From Scolanthus callimorphus (taxonomy: Eukaryota; Cnidaria; Anthozoa; Actiniaria; Edwardsiidae), in the NCBI GenBank assembly GCA_033964015.1, contig CM066920.1:6725912-6789911 (forward strand): a stretch of 64,000 nucleotides of DNA. Reading direction: 5' to 3'. Shown here piece by piece: positions 1 through 12,886 of this stretch (positions are counted from its first letter, which is position 1; the number at the start of each line of letters is the position of its first letter). A program made the position numbers and the translations under genes. Under the pieces are notes generated by a model. It did not search any database. It worked only from the letters and a program-made list of their open reading frames with translations, and was not told where the DNA came from.

Positions 1-497
1 GCCGCCTACTTTAAAACATTCTAACAGCTCTGCATCATTTTACAAACAACACATTCCCTGGATGACTGAAAGGTGATCTTGGCAAAGGCTGTAAGCAACG
101 GCTGTAAGCTGTAAGCCATGGGTCTATTCTAATTGTTGCAATCTACCAGAAACATATAACTTAGTTGAAACATGTAACGGCGAACCAAGCTGTGGATTAT
201 TCGTGGCCAGATTATGATCATATTTGGTCAATAATGAACTCTCGACTGCTAACCAACGCAGGTTTTCTCTTCATATTTCATTTTTCGCTCAAATATAGTA
301 GAGCAACAGTGGTAAGTGATAATATGCTAACATTTAACATCTTGAAGTCTTGCAACAACATTATTTTCAAAATCTGTTCAATTGTTTATTCTGCGAACAT
401 TCCGCAGCTTGGCACTAAAGCAATGTATGTGTGTTAAATGTTTCAACTCACTTACACGTATGTGTTTCTGAATCTACTTAATGCAAAGTTGACATAC

Positions 498-3400
498 TTG
501 CTTGTTAATAGATACTCCATTCTCTAGTAGCCACAACAGAACATGTGGTTGTCCAGCAAAAGCTGCAAGGTGAGCCACAGTTTGCTTCATTCTCCCCTCA
601 ACTACATCAAGGCTGAATCCACTAGCTTGAAGTCGCTTGATACATTCAACCTACAAATGACAAAAATAAATTCTAGAATAACATTGAATCTTTGAACCTT
701 GTTGTTTTCTTTTCTTTTTGAGCAAGTATAACTTAAAACTTCTTTATACTCCAAGGACTGTGTGGTTGCAGAAAATATCCCTCCCCCCAAAGGGATTGGA
801 AATTCCAGAGGGGTGGGGTGAGGGGTCAAGAGCTGCCATGATGGATCAATCAATGATGGATCAAATGTGAAGCACGGGTGGCGCAGCGTGTAAAGCGTTT
901 GCCTCTCACCTCTGTGCACCGGGTTCGAATCCCAGTCGGGGGCAGTTGGGATTTTTCTCTGCTGTTTCGAACCTTGTGTCCATCGTGGGTTGAAGTGATT
1001 CGTCATTTCTCCTGTGTTTCACGTCTTTCGGATGAGACAATAAAACCGAGGTCCCGTCTCTCAGCCCACTAGACTTAACCACTATGCGAGGGACATTAAA
1101 CAATCACAGTGCTCACCACAGAATGTAATCTAACAACCACTCATGATTGTAAACTGCATTGTATAAATCGCAGTCTGCATCTTAGGGATCAGACATGTCC
1201 ATATCTGTAAACCGCATTTGAACATATTCATATGATAATTTGCGGTATACAAGTGCCTACATTACATTACATTACAATTTTTTTATTTTTTTTTGGTTGA
1301 TCATCTTTATATCTTCAGTTAAGGTAATTCCCCTGAAATAAACTTGTCGTAGAATTTTTTTCTTAATTTGTCTATTTACTATTTAGTATATAAGGAATGA
1401 AAATATGAAATAAAAAGAGGGGGTGCCCATGCTTGTTTAGAAACTGTGATGGCACAAACATACCCCATTTTTGGTGCCTGAGGGCTATTTTGTGAAGGAA
1501 TACGCGAAACAAGAAATTGTGATAAAACGCTCACTAATGAAGCAATCCAGTTTGCTTGCAAGTTTGAACATAACTGTTGGATGCTTCACTACCTAGGACG
1601 AACATTGGAATCTTTAATTTTCTATGTATGTTGATGCTACTCTTGAAAATGTGCAAAAATGTGCGCAGCGCTCGTGATAATTTGAGAGTCTTTGGTGTCT
1701 CATTTTGGGGCTTTTTATGACGATAGCTCAAAACTTGTCGTGGAAATTTCTTTAAACTTTTTTTTATAACAGGGGAATGATAGCCTTATCAAAATGGTAA
1801 AATAAAAAATGGGGCTGCCCAATCTTGTTTTCGCGCAATATCCCAAAAAGCGACTTTTTCTTGGTGTTTCTCGCTCAAATGGGGATATTAAGCTTGCGCG
1901 CGCGCGCTCGATTGCGTCATTTTCGAACGAATTGATCGCGCGTCCATGCACAGAACAGCGTGCGCCGTGCAAAACAGGGGAATAACCTTAACTCACATGC
2001 TATTTCATTTGATTGAAATGATCACATGACATTGCAATTGCATACTGAACAAAAGAACTTCTATGTCATGTGATTAATTTGATTAACCAAAATGGTCACA
2101 GTTAACCAAATGGGTAAAACAATCAGTCAAAATAAAAAGAAACATTGATTATTTGTGGTGGCTCAGATGGGGGATGGTTTAGTTATTAAAACTTTTTCTC
2201 TCAAAATTTATATGTGTCTTATGTACTTGGCATTGTTTTCCTATTACCATGAATTTATGGGGATGAATTATAATGCCGTAGGTGTTTTGCTGTTATGTCT
2301 AAATACCCATACAACATTCTAATGCTAGCGGGGGCCTCTTTTCTTTTGTATTCACTCACCTAGACAGAGCATCATATATAATGGAAAAGAGGTCTCTCCT
2401 TGGCAAGAAAATGCAAAAAGCGGCTGACAAAAAGCATAACAGCACAGGATTTACTATAATAACAAAGATTCCACTACCTGGTAACCATGAAAACACTAGC
2501 AGTTACTGGTGAAACCCCTTAGGCATTGCCAAATAATCAAAACGTCATCAAAACAATGTTGGGTTTTCAGTTTCAACAGCAGAATTTTCAAGAAGTTAGA
2601 GAAAATTGAAAATATTTTCCCTTTAATGGGGTATTATTATAATTTTGTTGATAGTGTCAAGTACCAATGCCAATATCAGAAACCATATTACTAAGTATTT
2701 GAATAATAAGACGTGATGAATTTCAAACCCATGATCAATGGAAAATATAATTTGAAATTTATATAAATCCACTTTGGCTTTCTGGTGTCTGGTAACTTCT
2801 GTTTTGTATTTTGGTGTCTTATACGGGAAAAAATAGGCAGAGAATTCTAAAGTTCTTTAAACTATTACCGTAAATCAGGTGGAAATAATTTTTGCTGCTA
2901 ATCTAGTGTTATTTACTGTTTTTCATGTGCTCCGAAAAGTCAACAGATGAGGATTATATGGAATGTATTTTAAGGAATGTATTTTTGAAGTTGACCTTTG
3001 GAAAAAGATGCTGGGTAAGTTACTGTATTAAACTTTACCTATAAAAGACTTCGAAAATGTCACGAAAATATTTCTCACCAAATTCAGACCTGAAGCCAGC
3101 AAACATAGCAACAGCCACAAATCTTATCTGAATCAAGAATCTCTATAATAAGAACGGTTCATGAAGATTTGATTTAGTGGTATTAGGACTGTGTTTCGTC
3201 AATTTGTCAAATAGAATCTGAAACAGACGTAGTATGATCAGCTCGATCCTTGATTCCGAATCTACGGTTTTCTTATTGACTTAGATATATAACTAATGCT
3301 TAACAGATAACAACTCTTTTTATTTGAGTAAAATCGGTTGAATGGCTGATGAGATATGATTTTTTGAAGTCATGAATTTTTACTGTTTTCATGGTCAAAG

Positions 3401-6400
3401 CAGTAACAGTGATATAAGGAAAACAAGGAACCGAAAATGGTCAAAAGGGAAACTTTTATTATTTCATAACTTCAGTGGATTTTTACCTACGTTAACGAAA
3501 TTTTCAAATTGTTCAGAATTCCCACACTTTGTTATCCTGCTAGCAAAACAACATTGTTGTGTCCATGGAAACCAGGTTTCCATAGCAACATGCCTTTCAA
3601 TAATTATGGAAAGGTTTAATGCCTTTATACCTAGCGTAGTCATTAAATACTGATAGCATTCAGTCATTCTAGGAATTCTCGAACGTTACTAATACGTAAC
3701 CATGGTAACAAGACCTTATATTTATATATTCATATTGAATCACTTACAGTGCTGCTACTCAACCAGGACCACCACAAAATTATAGATTTTCACTTTATTT
3801 ATTTTTCTTCACAGCCCTGGGGGGGCTTGCCTAATAAACATATGTTAAGGTTGCTGTGACCCCGGTTGTATTGGAAGCACTGTGAATCTATTCAATAACA
3901 ATAATCATTAGTGATTTATGTAAGCATATTGATCATTTTGCAATGCATCTTTTTATTTCAGGAACTCAGTAAGATTATGATGCTTCAAGATTATTATTTT
4001 GGCTCATTCATTGCTTTAAGGTGGCAATGAAGGGAGTTTTACAAAAATTATGTAATGACACATTTCCAAACTCAAATGAAATAGTCAGTTTGCCAGTACC
4101 TTGGGATCACATAATATGGGATAACGCACTAGAAATAACAATTCTAACTCTCAAGCATGAGATATTTATCAATTAATGAATTCCGCTGAGTATAGTGGAG
4201 AATTATTCAGATTCAGGGGGTGTTATCCATCGAAGCCGAAGATTTGAAAGATCGAAAGTTGACACTTTTGGTTTTCATATTCGAAACAAGCTCCGTTGAT
4301 AAGTACTGGCATAGCTGTCAATAAAACTGGCTATTTAGTTGATGCACAACAAATAAAGTCTAGGATCAGTTAGTTGGTATTTTATAGTATAAAATCTGAA
4401 AAAAGAACGTTACAAATTTTTCTGCCACTGTGCTAACATATAACGATTTTGCTTGGTATAACTCATGAGGAGACACTCGAGACACCTCAACCACCCGAGC
4501 TACAAAGTTCCATCTTTGCTGCACTATGTACATGCCATCAGATGTTGTTCCACTTTCGACAACTCCTTAACTAGCGTTGTGCTGTTTCACTGGTAGACGT
4601 ATCTAATATGTATAACTAATTTGTTTTCTTTTTTTTTTTTAATAAAAGTGACCCAAACTGAAATTACCCAACTGGGTGGTGGTCGCCCCAAGCCTAGTTT
4701 AAATGCCGGCTCAGGGACCACTTACTGGTATCCTGTAGCGCATGATCATTACTATTTACCTATTTTATTTTGGACAAGCTGCAAACTCACAAAGAATCGT
4801 TTTAATGAAGGAGGAGGGCTTCAAAGGAAGAAGAAGAAAAATTCAGAGAAATTGGACCACCATATGTTAATCCCAGCGGAAAAAATGAAGCTGACTATAT
4901 GTATAACTGTAGTTTTGTAAGGGGTTTAATGGGGGGTGACTCTTCTATTTTAGGGGTGGGGGTGCTTGTCGGGAACGTTCGATTTTACCCCTAAAAGATA
5001 CCAAAAAGGGCGTGGCTTTGTTTTGACACCTAAACTGTACCAGCAAGTGTGAAGTACACAACCATTGCTCTGGGAAAAATTTCCTAGAAAAAAAAAATTG
5101 CACCCCCCCTAATGAATAGGTGAGTTCCCCCCTCTGGTTTAACGTTTGAAGCATGCCAGAAATAAACATAACGTCATGATTAGAGCTGGAAAAAGGTGAA
5201 AATCTTATTGTTGCCAAAATACCCCCAAAAACTTATTTCAGTCAAACATTAAAAACACATTTAAGTGCGATTAATTGATTTTCTTTTGCCTTCCAGACAA
5301 GTCTTTGACTCGAGTACACTGGTACAAATATTAAATGATGGAGTTATCTTTACATGTTTCTTGGCAAATATTTGACGCCGGAAATATCACAACAAAATAA
5401 AAAATTCCACAATATAATAGCTTATTTCCAAACAGAAACTTTTTGAGTTTAAACGGATTTCTACTTAGGGGTGGGCCATTAGAAATTGGGGGAGGGGGGT
5501 GGCAATTCCCAAAAAAAAATTCGAGCAAGGCCAATCCTTCCAAAAAAAAAAATTGCAGAGATCCAAGCTAGTAAAAAACATGATATAAATTCCGAAAAAA
5601 AATTCTTGCACAACCTGATCCCCGAAAAAAAAATTCATGCGCAAAAAAATTGCCACCCCCCCTCCCCCAATTTCTAATGGTCCACCCCTTAACGGGGAAT
5701 TCGCATTTAGAATTAATTAAGCCAATAACAAAGAGCGTATGTGATCAATCACGCGTATCAACAAGCTTATTCCAAGCGCTGAAACCCAATGTTTTTATTT
5801 AAGTTTTCGGGAGAAGTTCTTAATCGCATTTCTCAAAATTAATTGCAGATGTTCTGTTTAAAGCCCAAAGAATAATGCTTGATGTGGCACAAGTTTATAT
5901 CAGACCGATTAATTAATAAAATATTCGTTCAAAGTTTATAAATGTGTTTTATTCGAAGCATGTGCTTTCTATAAATTTGTGCCGTGTTCTGAAGTCATTC
6001 TAGTTCTATCAACATTCGAATTCTGAAATAAATTGCGTTCTAGTGTCAATAGGTTTGCCCGAAAAAGCGCTAGAATACAACGCAATTATTCGTCTCTGTC
6101 GCGCCAATTTCGATTTGATGCCGGGAAACGTGTACACAGAACGCGTTTCACATATTTCTCGATACATAACAAGATCAAGACAATTTACTTATTCCACATA
6201 TATTGGTTAATCTCTTAATTGCCGTGTGGTCAATATTTTTTCTTGTTAAGCAAAGTGCTAACGCCGTATTCTTTGTTTTTTTCCCGTGTCAACGATCTGA
6301 AATTGCTTCGCGATTTTGTCCCCCGTGATTTGTCACGTGACTGATCATACTATCTGTCTGAAAAGTTAGCAACAGCGCCGCTAAGATCGAAACGTCAACA

Positions 6401-6856
6401 GATAAGCTTACTTACTGCCGCAAAATTATTGAAACAGCTCCCTTTCGAGTTGCAATTTGAAGTATAAATAATAACAGTTTAGGAGATCGTTCAGCGGGTG
6501 GGTAAAATAGAGGGTTTATCCCTGTCGTGCAGTGCAAGCTTTCTGCACTTTCGATCATCGATCATGTCTGCCAAAGCGCGCGAAGTATATTTCAAACCAA
6601 GTTTGAATGAGAAAATACTCACCTTTCCAAAATAAGCAGCCCAGTGCGCTGGAGTCCACATGAGGAATTGATCTTGCTCGTTTATAGCGCGAAAAACCGC
6701 CAGTCTATCGCCCTGAATAACGAGATAAGTCAAACTTTGTAGGTCGCCATCTCGACAAGCGCGGTGAATTGGAGGTAGTGGATATTCTGACCAAGGCGAA
6801 CGCAAAATGCACTCATTTATATGCTGTTTAGTTAGAAATCCACCCTCAGATCCCAT
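498..6856 (-). CDS. ANKRD10: ANKRD10-like ankyrin-repeat protein, first two coding exons (partial)
   Basis: Two coding exons on the minus strand are visible: 6856-6623 (78 codons) and 650-498 (51 codons), joined in phase 0. The first ends AAG|GTGAGT. The second begins after TTTGTAG and ends CAA|GTATGT. The product opens MGSEGGF and carries ankyrin units: PIHRACRDGDLQSLTYLV, then TPAHWAAYFGK across the splice into VECIKRLQASG, then VAHLAAFAGQPHVLLWLLENG. The order and wording match vertebrate ANKRD10 (HRACRDGDL, WTPVHWAAHFGK), a poorly characterised protein proposed to act in the nucleus. ATG 6856 is preferred over the in-frame codon at 6877, because the family starts close to this point. The rest of the gene lies left of the window; in the first 100 bases I could not fit a third exon in phase. 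The 6-kb intron holds a SINE and a hairpin element. Family assignment is firm; orthology to ANKRD10 rather than a sister ankyrin gene is likely. Confidence 0.8.
872..1294 (+). mobile_element. tRNA-derived SINE with internal Pol III promoter
   Basis: The head looks like a tRNA gene: an A-box-like TGGCGCAGCGTG at 879-890 and a perfect B box GGTTCGAATCC at 922-932, 32 bases further on. A body of about 330 bases follows, including GGATGAGACAATAAAACCGA near 1031. The 3' end is a short tandem of ATTAC units followed by a T-rich stretch. This is the layout of a tRNA-derived SINE. The GATGAGAC...AAACCGAGGTCCC segment resembles a central domain shared by animal SINEs (Nin type, from memory). It is not a functional tRNA: the cloverleaf does not close and no acceptor stem is seen. 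It sits in the ANKRD10-like intron, opposite to the direction of that gene. Confidence 0.75.
4930..5110. repeat. Dispersed GGGGTG...CCCCTAAAAG repeat, copy 1
   Basis: The stretch GGTGCTTGTCGGGAACGTTC plus TTTTACCCCTAAAAG recurs almost word for word near 36810-36850, and looser versions appear near 12640-12740. This is a dispersed, non-coding repeat of unknown class with C-rich and G-rich edges. Confidence 0.5.
5468..5688. mobile_element. Hairpin MITE with 3-bp TTA target duplication (Harbinger-like)
   Basis: Arms of about 40 bases starting GGGGTGGGCCATTAGAAATT pair with the reverse complement ending at 5688, with a T/G or C/A mismatch or two. The interior is rich in AAAAAAATTC. Both ends are flanked by TTA (5465-5467 and 5689-5691), the trinucleotide favoured by PIF/Harbinger transposases. 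A decayed copy lies at 45940-46099. It is too short to encode anything and would need a transposase elsewhere. Confidence 0.7.
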
Positions 6857-7431
6857 ATTTAGTAAATAAAGCCACAAAGATTAAAAACAGAAGCAAGAAA
6901 GCGATAAAACCCGGTGAGCACCGCTCACAATCAACAAACCAGTTCGCTCTAGGATTAAATTTGAGCGCACCGCCATGTGTTTTCTTTTGACACACACAAG
7001 CGGAAGCCCGCAGTATGCCTAACCAATCAGATGCGAGAAATAAGCATTCTAAAGAATTCCTAGCCAATCAGCGTAGCCAAGAGGGAATTTTGCATTTTGA
7101 GGGCTTCCCTCAGACTGCCGCGCTTGTAAATTCTTTTCACATCCGGGAACTCCAAAAATTACATATTTTGACAGGCTGATATTTTGACCAAGAAAAAAGA
7201 AATAGCCAATCAGATTTGAGGTTCTTATAAAGTTCGACAAAATCAACCAATCAGATCTAGTCTATCTAGTTACTGAAAATATTCAACATCCGGGATGTTT
7301 GATGGCCTATTTCCGTTCATGAATAAATTAAACGAGTGAAGGCTGGCACTCAACCGTAGAAAGAAATTCAAACGGATTTTTTTGGTGCCCGCGGGAAAGT
7401 TCCGTCGAGAAAGGAGGAAAAAATTACTAAA
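6857..7431. promoter_or_regulatory. Head-to-head (bidirectional) promoter with four CCAAT boxes
   Basis: These 575 bases separate the start codon of the ANKRD10-like gene (minus) from that of the JPT-like gene (plus), so both promoters must lie here or overlap. Four CCAAT pentamers, each in the wider motif CCAATCA, occur at 7023, 7064, 7206 and 7247. The spacing is 41 bases within each pair. No TATA box stands out. The CCAAT boxes suggest NF-Y-driven housekeeping expression; this is inference. Confidence 0.55.
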
Positions 7432-10400
7432 ATGGCGTCTGGCGAATGCAACATCGGAATCGGAGACCACAGCTCTACAAAGTAAGCTAAGTTATATATT
7501 TTACGTAGAGTAATTTTAACAGTTTACATAAAATGAAACCATTCGCATATTACTTAAAAACATCATCACAAGGTTCACCCGAAAATGAGCTTTCCGTGAT
7601 ATAGCCGGTCTTCTCTTTCTCTTTGAAATGATAGCTTTTCCACTGTTCTGGTGTTTCATTCCAAATGCTCGCTTTCTCTAGCTTATCTGTTTATAGCAAT
7701 CTACAGTTGCGGCTTGTCAGAAATGAATGAATATTTGTCGTCGGTTCTTCCCCGAAAACGTGCTTCTGAACCGAAGTTGTCTCGGTAAAGTAAGGTACAT
7801 TGTACAAATGTCTTATCGAAGCAGAGTCAAAAATCACCCATTTTAAACCCAAATTTAAAACAAATGTAATCGAAATATTAGGAGAATTCAACCTGAACTA
7901 TGTTAGAAATATTAGAAGTTTGTTACAGGTTTGGATTTTGTTGGTCTCCTTCGGATAAAAGCTCGTGTAGAGAGCGAGCGAATTCAAAACATAAAGACAT
8001 TCACGCTGGTCTCTCAACAATATCGCCCAGTTAGTAAGCTCATACATTTGTTGTTCACCTTTCAAAGTCTATTCCGGATGTATGCCGACAAAGCGTGCAC
8101 AATAATTGTAACATAGAGAGAATTTTTGTAAAAGACTGAAAGCTAAAAGTTATTAACCCAGATGTCAAGAATTTTACTCGCTTTTCAAGCTCTGAGCTCG
8201 CATTGAGATCTCGAACGTTTCATAAATTATGCAATCGGCTCACTTGGAATGAATAACATTTGTTAGAAATTCTTTTATGTTCTCTTGTAACCAAAGCACC
8301 TGTATTTTGCGTATTTGAATGGGAAATTAGCATGACATGACGCTACACAATTCTGCGAGCTACGTTGGAAACAGGCGGGAAAAATTCATTTAAACAACAT
8401 TATATACTGAAAATGTCCAGGCATACAAGGTACTAGAAGCTATTTGCCAAGTAGTTTGTTCATTAATAATGGTTTTGAGGCTCTTTTTATCTGTTTGCGC
8501 CCCCTGTTATTCGCAAATCTCCGACACAGATCTGATCTTTTTGTTTTGCCTTGCAAGCCATCAAACAGCTCATGTTCATTTCACCAAGTATTCGATTTCA
8601 CCTCGTCTGCGAAATCGAATACCCATTTATTGATATTTTTGAGTTCTGATAAGTGACACGCCAAGAAACATCAATTTGTGGTAGTTTTCTTTGTTTAGCT
8701 TAAGTTCTTTCTCAAAAGGTGTGGTGTTCTATGAAAGGATGGCTCCTTAAAGCTGAAATCATTAGCATTACTTCGTCTAGGATCCTATCGAAATCGTTTT
8801 TTGGCGACACGAAGGTCAACTTTCGGAGCCTATTTTAGAAAGTCCATTAACATAGCTTTCAATGACTCGAGCCTCACATTCTCAGCCTGCACTGATGAGT
8901 AATTCTCGTTTTCTATCCCCAACAAGAATTTACTATCATTCTCTTTGTACAGGCACCTTTTGTGTATAGGGCTTGTATATACCCTGGGGTATAAACAAAG
9001 GAAGCAGCTTTTTGTATATTACCTGAACAAATTATTTTAAAGCCTTTGTTGCTTAAAGTTGTTGCTTAAACTGAACTCTAGTAATTGGTAATTCAATTTG
9101 AGTTTACCTCTTTCAGCAATTGTGTTGAAAATCTCTTTAGAAAATACATAACTACATTATAGTAAAGGTGGTATAAATTTAAAAGAAAAGACATTTGTTT
9201 GAAAACGCTAGAAATTTAGTGCAAATTAACTTTTTTGAGAGTGCTTTTTAAGGCAATTACCAGTAATCCACTGTGTCAAGTTGTATTTGCATTTTCAAAT
9301 AATTTCAATTTGTAAATATTTATAGGTACTCCAAAATAGAGGAGGTCTATATATTTTACATGACCAATATCTCAATGCAGCAAGCCATCAAGAGGAACCT
9401 TTTACCTGATATAGATTCTCTGGTCATATAATGACTCAGAGATGCTTCAAAGAAGATCTAGAATTCAACTTTGTTATTGTTTTGAAGCTTGAAATATAGC
9501 AGGTACCCCTAAAGCTGTCGAGAAATATTATGAAACTTAATGAGGCCCTTATTGCAGCAATAAATTAATTTACTTTAATTTGCAACAAGATATATAGATA
9601 AACTAAGTCATGTGTAAAGAAATGAATAAATATGAGAATGTAAAAATCACAAGCCAGGGGATAGTGACAGATCTTTTGAGAACAAAACCTTTCCAAATAA
9701 TTTGCATGACTCCTCCTTTATTTACAGATATTAAGCAAAACTTGTTTTGCTTAAAATTTAATAGAGTGTTTGTCAGAGAACGGAATGGTTCTGAAATCTT
9801 ATTCTTGATTCATTCAATTCAAACACCTTTTTATTGTTGTTTTACATTATTATAGCATGTAAAAACAATGTTTACATATATTGTGAAATGTATTTAAATT
9901 GATACTTTTCCTTATGTGGATGTTACAAAATAAAATTGTTTTACATTCAACAAGAAATTTCTTTTAGATATAATGTACAGTTTAAATGAATTCTCTGTTG
10001 AGAGAAAAAATGTAATGTAGAAAAATGAAGATTATTTGCAAATATTTTATTATTACAACCTATTTATATTTTTATATATTTAAATTTTTAAGGCTATTTT
10101 TAGGACCATTTTATTAGTATACTAGTAAATACGTATATTATTAGTATATTGTTATTAACATGTAGATATAGTAGGCGAAGAGCCACCCAGTGGAAGAACT
10201 ACTATTAAATCATTATCATTATTATTATATTTTGGCATCACATTTTTGCACCAATATAGTTAATTTTATAAATTTTAAGTGAACCATTTTGTCACTAAGT
10301 TTTTATAAACATATTTTTTCAGTTTGTGTTAGCAAAATCTTCAACTGATTGATCCAAATCTATAATATGAAATCAATTTACAATAACTGATAAAAAAATA

Positions 10401-10767
10401 CATGTATCTTTGAATTTCTAGGGTCATGGCTCCACCCGGTGGTAAAACAAGTATCAACCTGTTTGGTAGTGATGATCCAGCTCCAATGACTCGTGTTCGA
10501 TCAGGCCAGTCCCGACGAAATGAATCCCATGTGTTTGAGGGTGGTGACTTGCAATTAGGACACAAAGGAGGTGTACAGTCGTGTCAAGCAGCAAGACAAA
10601 AATCTTCTGTTTTCACAGCAGCCAGTGAGCCCATTCCAACAAGAAGTCAGACACCTCAACGAAATTCCGGTGACATTATTCGATCCAAAAGCACTGAGGA
10701 ACCACCTAAGCCATCCATTCATGTTGTAAACCCACCTGGTGGACAGTCACACATAACCTTTGGATAA
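7432..10767 (+). CDS. JPT2: Jupiter microtubule-associated homolog (HN1/HN1L family)
   Basis: Two coding exons, 7432-7481 and 10422-10767, joined in phase 2 (AA|GTAAGC donor, TTTCTAG acceptor), give 131 residues. The N-terminus MASGECNIGIGDHSSTK leads into VMAPPGGKTSINLFG, and the protein ends VVNPPGGQSHITFG. Repeated PPGG(K/Q)(T/S)..(L/F)FG boxes at both ends, with a low-complexity basic and serine-rich centre, are the signature of the HN1/Jupiter family; the vertebrate members also end NPPGGKSS plus a short hydrophobic tail. Family members are small, disordered proteins, with Drosophila Jupiter binding microtubules and vertebrate HN1/HN1L tied to growth signalling. The exon 2 ORF also has an internal ATG (10426), but the phase-matched upstream exon with GCG after ATG makes 7432 the likelier start. 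Assignment to JPT2 rather than JPT1 is uncertain. Confidence 0.8.
7482..10421 (+). other. Intron of the JPT-like gene
   Basis: A single intron of 2.9 kb, very AT-rich from 8.9 kb onward. I see no coding match, hairpin element or RNA gene here. Confidence 0.6.
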
Positions 10768-11224
10768 AATGCACTGAACTTGTAGAAAATGAAATGTGAA
10801 AGATAATAATGACCCAGTGGTTATGGTATCCTCGACAGCAGTGTAAGTCACATGCTTTTAGCTGCAAACACAGTGGAAGGCAGTTGAGAAGACTTTTGCT
10901 ATTAAATTATCAGGGAGAACAAGATTTCATGTAACAGAGTAATTTATTATTTTGGTTTCAAGTAAATTAATTTGTATGGAATGTTTGAGTTTTATTGTGT
11001 GTAAAAAAATGGCCTGTGCCATACTTTAGGGAAAATGTAAGATGTAGTTTAGTAGTTCTTTTTTTTTACTGCAGTTATGTTCTGCACTTTGCAGTGCAAA
11101 AGAAACAGGCTCTTGATGTTAACAAGTGAATATTACTGTATAAACATTATATTATCCATTAACAAAGCTGCAATATTATATATATCAAATAATCAGGCAA
11201 CAGGAAAACAACATGCATTAGTAG

Positions 11225-11612
11225 TCCCAGGGGGGTTACTTGCAGTATACCTGATGGCGGTGGGAAAGGTAAAGGTACAATTTTCGGGGGATTGAAAATT
11301 TATACCCTCACTTTTATTGGCTGGTAGGACATCAATCTTTAAATAGTAATCATTTTCGGGAGTTTACACATTTATGCAATTTTTGTTGCAACCCGTGGAT
11401 TAAATCACATTCATTCAAAGTATTATCATCAACATGTGAGCACTTTATAGAAGAGTCTGTTTGATTGAATAAATCAGCAGTGAGGGTTTTAAGTCTTGTA
11501 TTTTTGGGGGATGGGGGTAAGAAACTTTGATGCCAGGTAATATATTTTTGGGGACTGCAATATGAAGCTCCAACAGACAACCTGCCATGTATACTGCAAG
11601 TACCCCTGGGGC
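11225..11612. mobile_element. Inverted-repeat element (MITE)
   Basis: The left end CCAGGGGGGTTACTTGCAGT and following ATAC pair with GTATACTGCAAGTACCCCTG near 11589-11611. The 390-base element has no open frame of interest. Target duplication not resolved because both ends are in G/C runs. Confidence 0.6.
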
Positions 11613-12765
11613 AATAGTTACTTCTAGTACGTACCCTGTTTGAGAAAAACAGGATGCAGCACTAAATGTTAAAACTGCCTTCATAGGTGGTATAGAATGG
11701 TCCCTCGAAGGGTTTTTAAAGAAATAATTAGGGATTTAAGGACTCATTCTCTTAAAAAATTGGCTCATATTTATTCTAAAAATGACAAGATTTGACCATC
11801 AGTCTAAGACTTAGAAAATGACCATTTTATACCCCTTTAATAACATAAGCAACTGAATCACCTGTATATAATAATTAACAATACAAATAATTCATTATGA
11901 TCTTGTGTGATACTGTCTAAGATTTATTGCTTACTTCAATTTTGATACCTCCAAAGATTATACTGTCATTTCCAAGCTATAGGGGTTTTGGTTGCACCCT
12001 AGACATCCTTCCCAAGACTTGCACAGGGAAGGAATTATGGGGATCTGTGCAGCCCCCCCCCCCCCCCCCCCATTTTTGGTAGATCTTCCCATATAATAAG
12101 GAAATTGCAATTTTTGGTCTGCAACAGATGTTAACTCTATGACAGCTGACAATCAAAGGCCTGCGGACATGCTCCTTTTATACCGGAACCTTTTGTTAAA
12201 GACCCCATCATCAACTGTGAACCTTTGCAGTCTATTAGCCTATCAGAGCAGCTGATCAATTTGAGAACAAAAGGAATATTTATGAAAAGTTTAACTCCAT
12301 AACAGCACATGAAGCAAGAGGGCTGCTAACTGAACTGTATGTATGCGAGGTGAAAAGCTTATTTTATAAACATTAAAATGCAGAACTATCATGTCTGCAA
12401 GTTCAGCTTATCAACAAGACTTATCAATTGGAGCAGGCAATCACCAGTGATCAATATTGTAATTGGCGTATACCTGTCGACCAACATCAAATCTGAAGTG
12501 CCAATTTTGTTGGCTCTCTGAAAAAAAAATCCTTGACATGGGTGGGGAACAGTTTTTAAAGGGGAGGCTCCCTACCCCACCTCTGTTGTCCATTTTTGTG
12601 GAGGTGGAAAAAAAAACTCCTGCATCCTACCCCCGGGGGGGGGGGGGGGCTCCCATATTTTAGGGGTTAAAATCACGGTGGTTTGGTCTCTTTTAGGGGT
12701 GATCTTGATCTTCAATAAATTTTAGGGAGATTGGTATTTTTAAGGGCCAAAACTGTGTCCAATTA

Positions 12766-12886
12766 ACAAATGTCCTCTGATTTTCCGTGGTATGTCCTCT
12801 TATATACCACGGAATGACGTAATAAAGGGGTCAAAATGTTGTGGACCACGAGGCGCAGCCGAGTGGGTCCGCAGTACATTTTGAGG
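12766..12886. mobile_element. Half copy of the foldback element found at 23641
   Basis: ACAAATGTCCTCTGATTTTC and the next 100 bases match the left arm and loop of the complete foldback at 23641-23825, including GACGTAATAAAG and GAGGCGCAGCCGAGTGGG. The right arm is missing; similarity stops after TACATTTTGAGG. Confidence 0.65.

Larger units (their letters stand above)
651..6622 (-). other. Intron 1 of the ANKRD10-like gene
   Basis: AT-rich non-coding intron of about 6 kb. Besides the tRNA-derived SINE, the GGGGTG/CCCCTAAAAG repeat block and the GGGGTGG hairpin listed separately, I see no conserved coding stretch. The short open frames here do not resemble known proteins. Confidence 0.6.

Noticed and set aside
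1..100. Third exon of the ANKRD10-like gene on the minus strand
   Set aside because: NDAELLECFKVGG can be read at the very edge and is tempting, but no acceptor in the required phase 0 fits, so it is not called.
872..945. Functional tRNA gene
   Set aside because: The internal promoter boxes are good, but the acceptor stem does not pair and the sequence runs on into a SINE body.
5486..5677. Lysine-rich open frame
   Set aside because: Read from A-runs inside a hairpin MITE.
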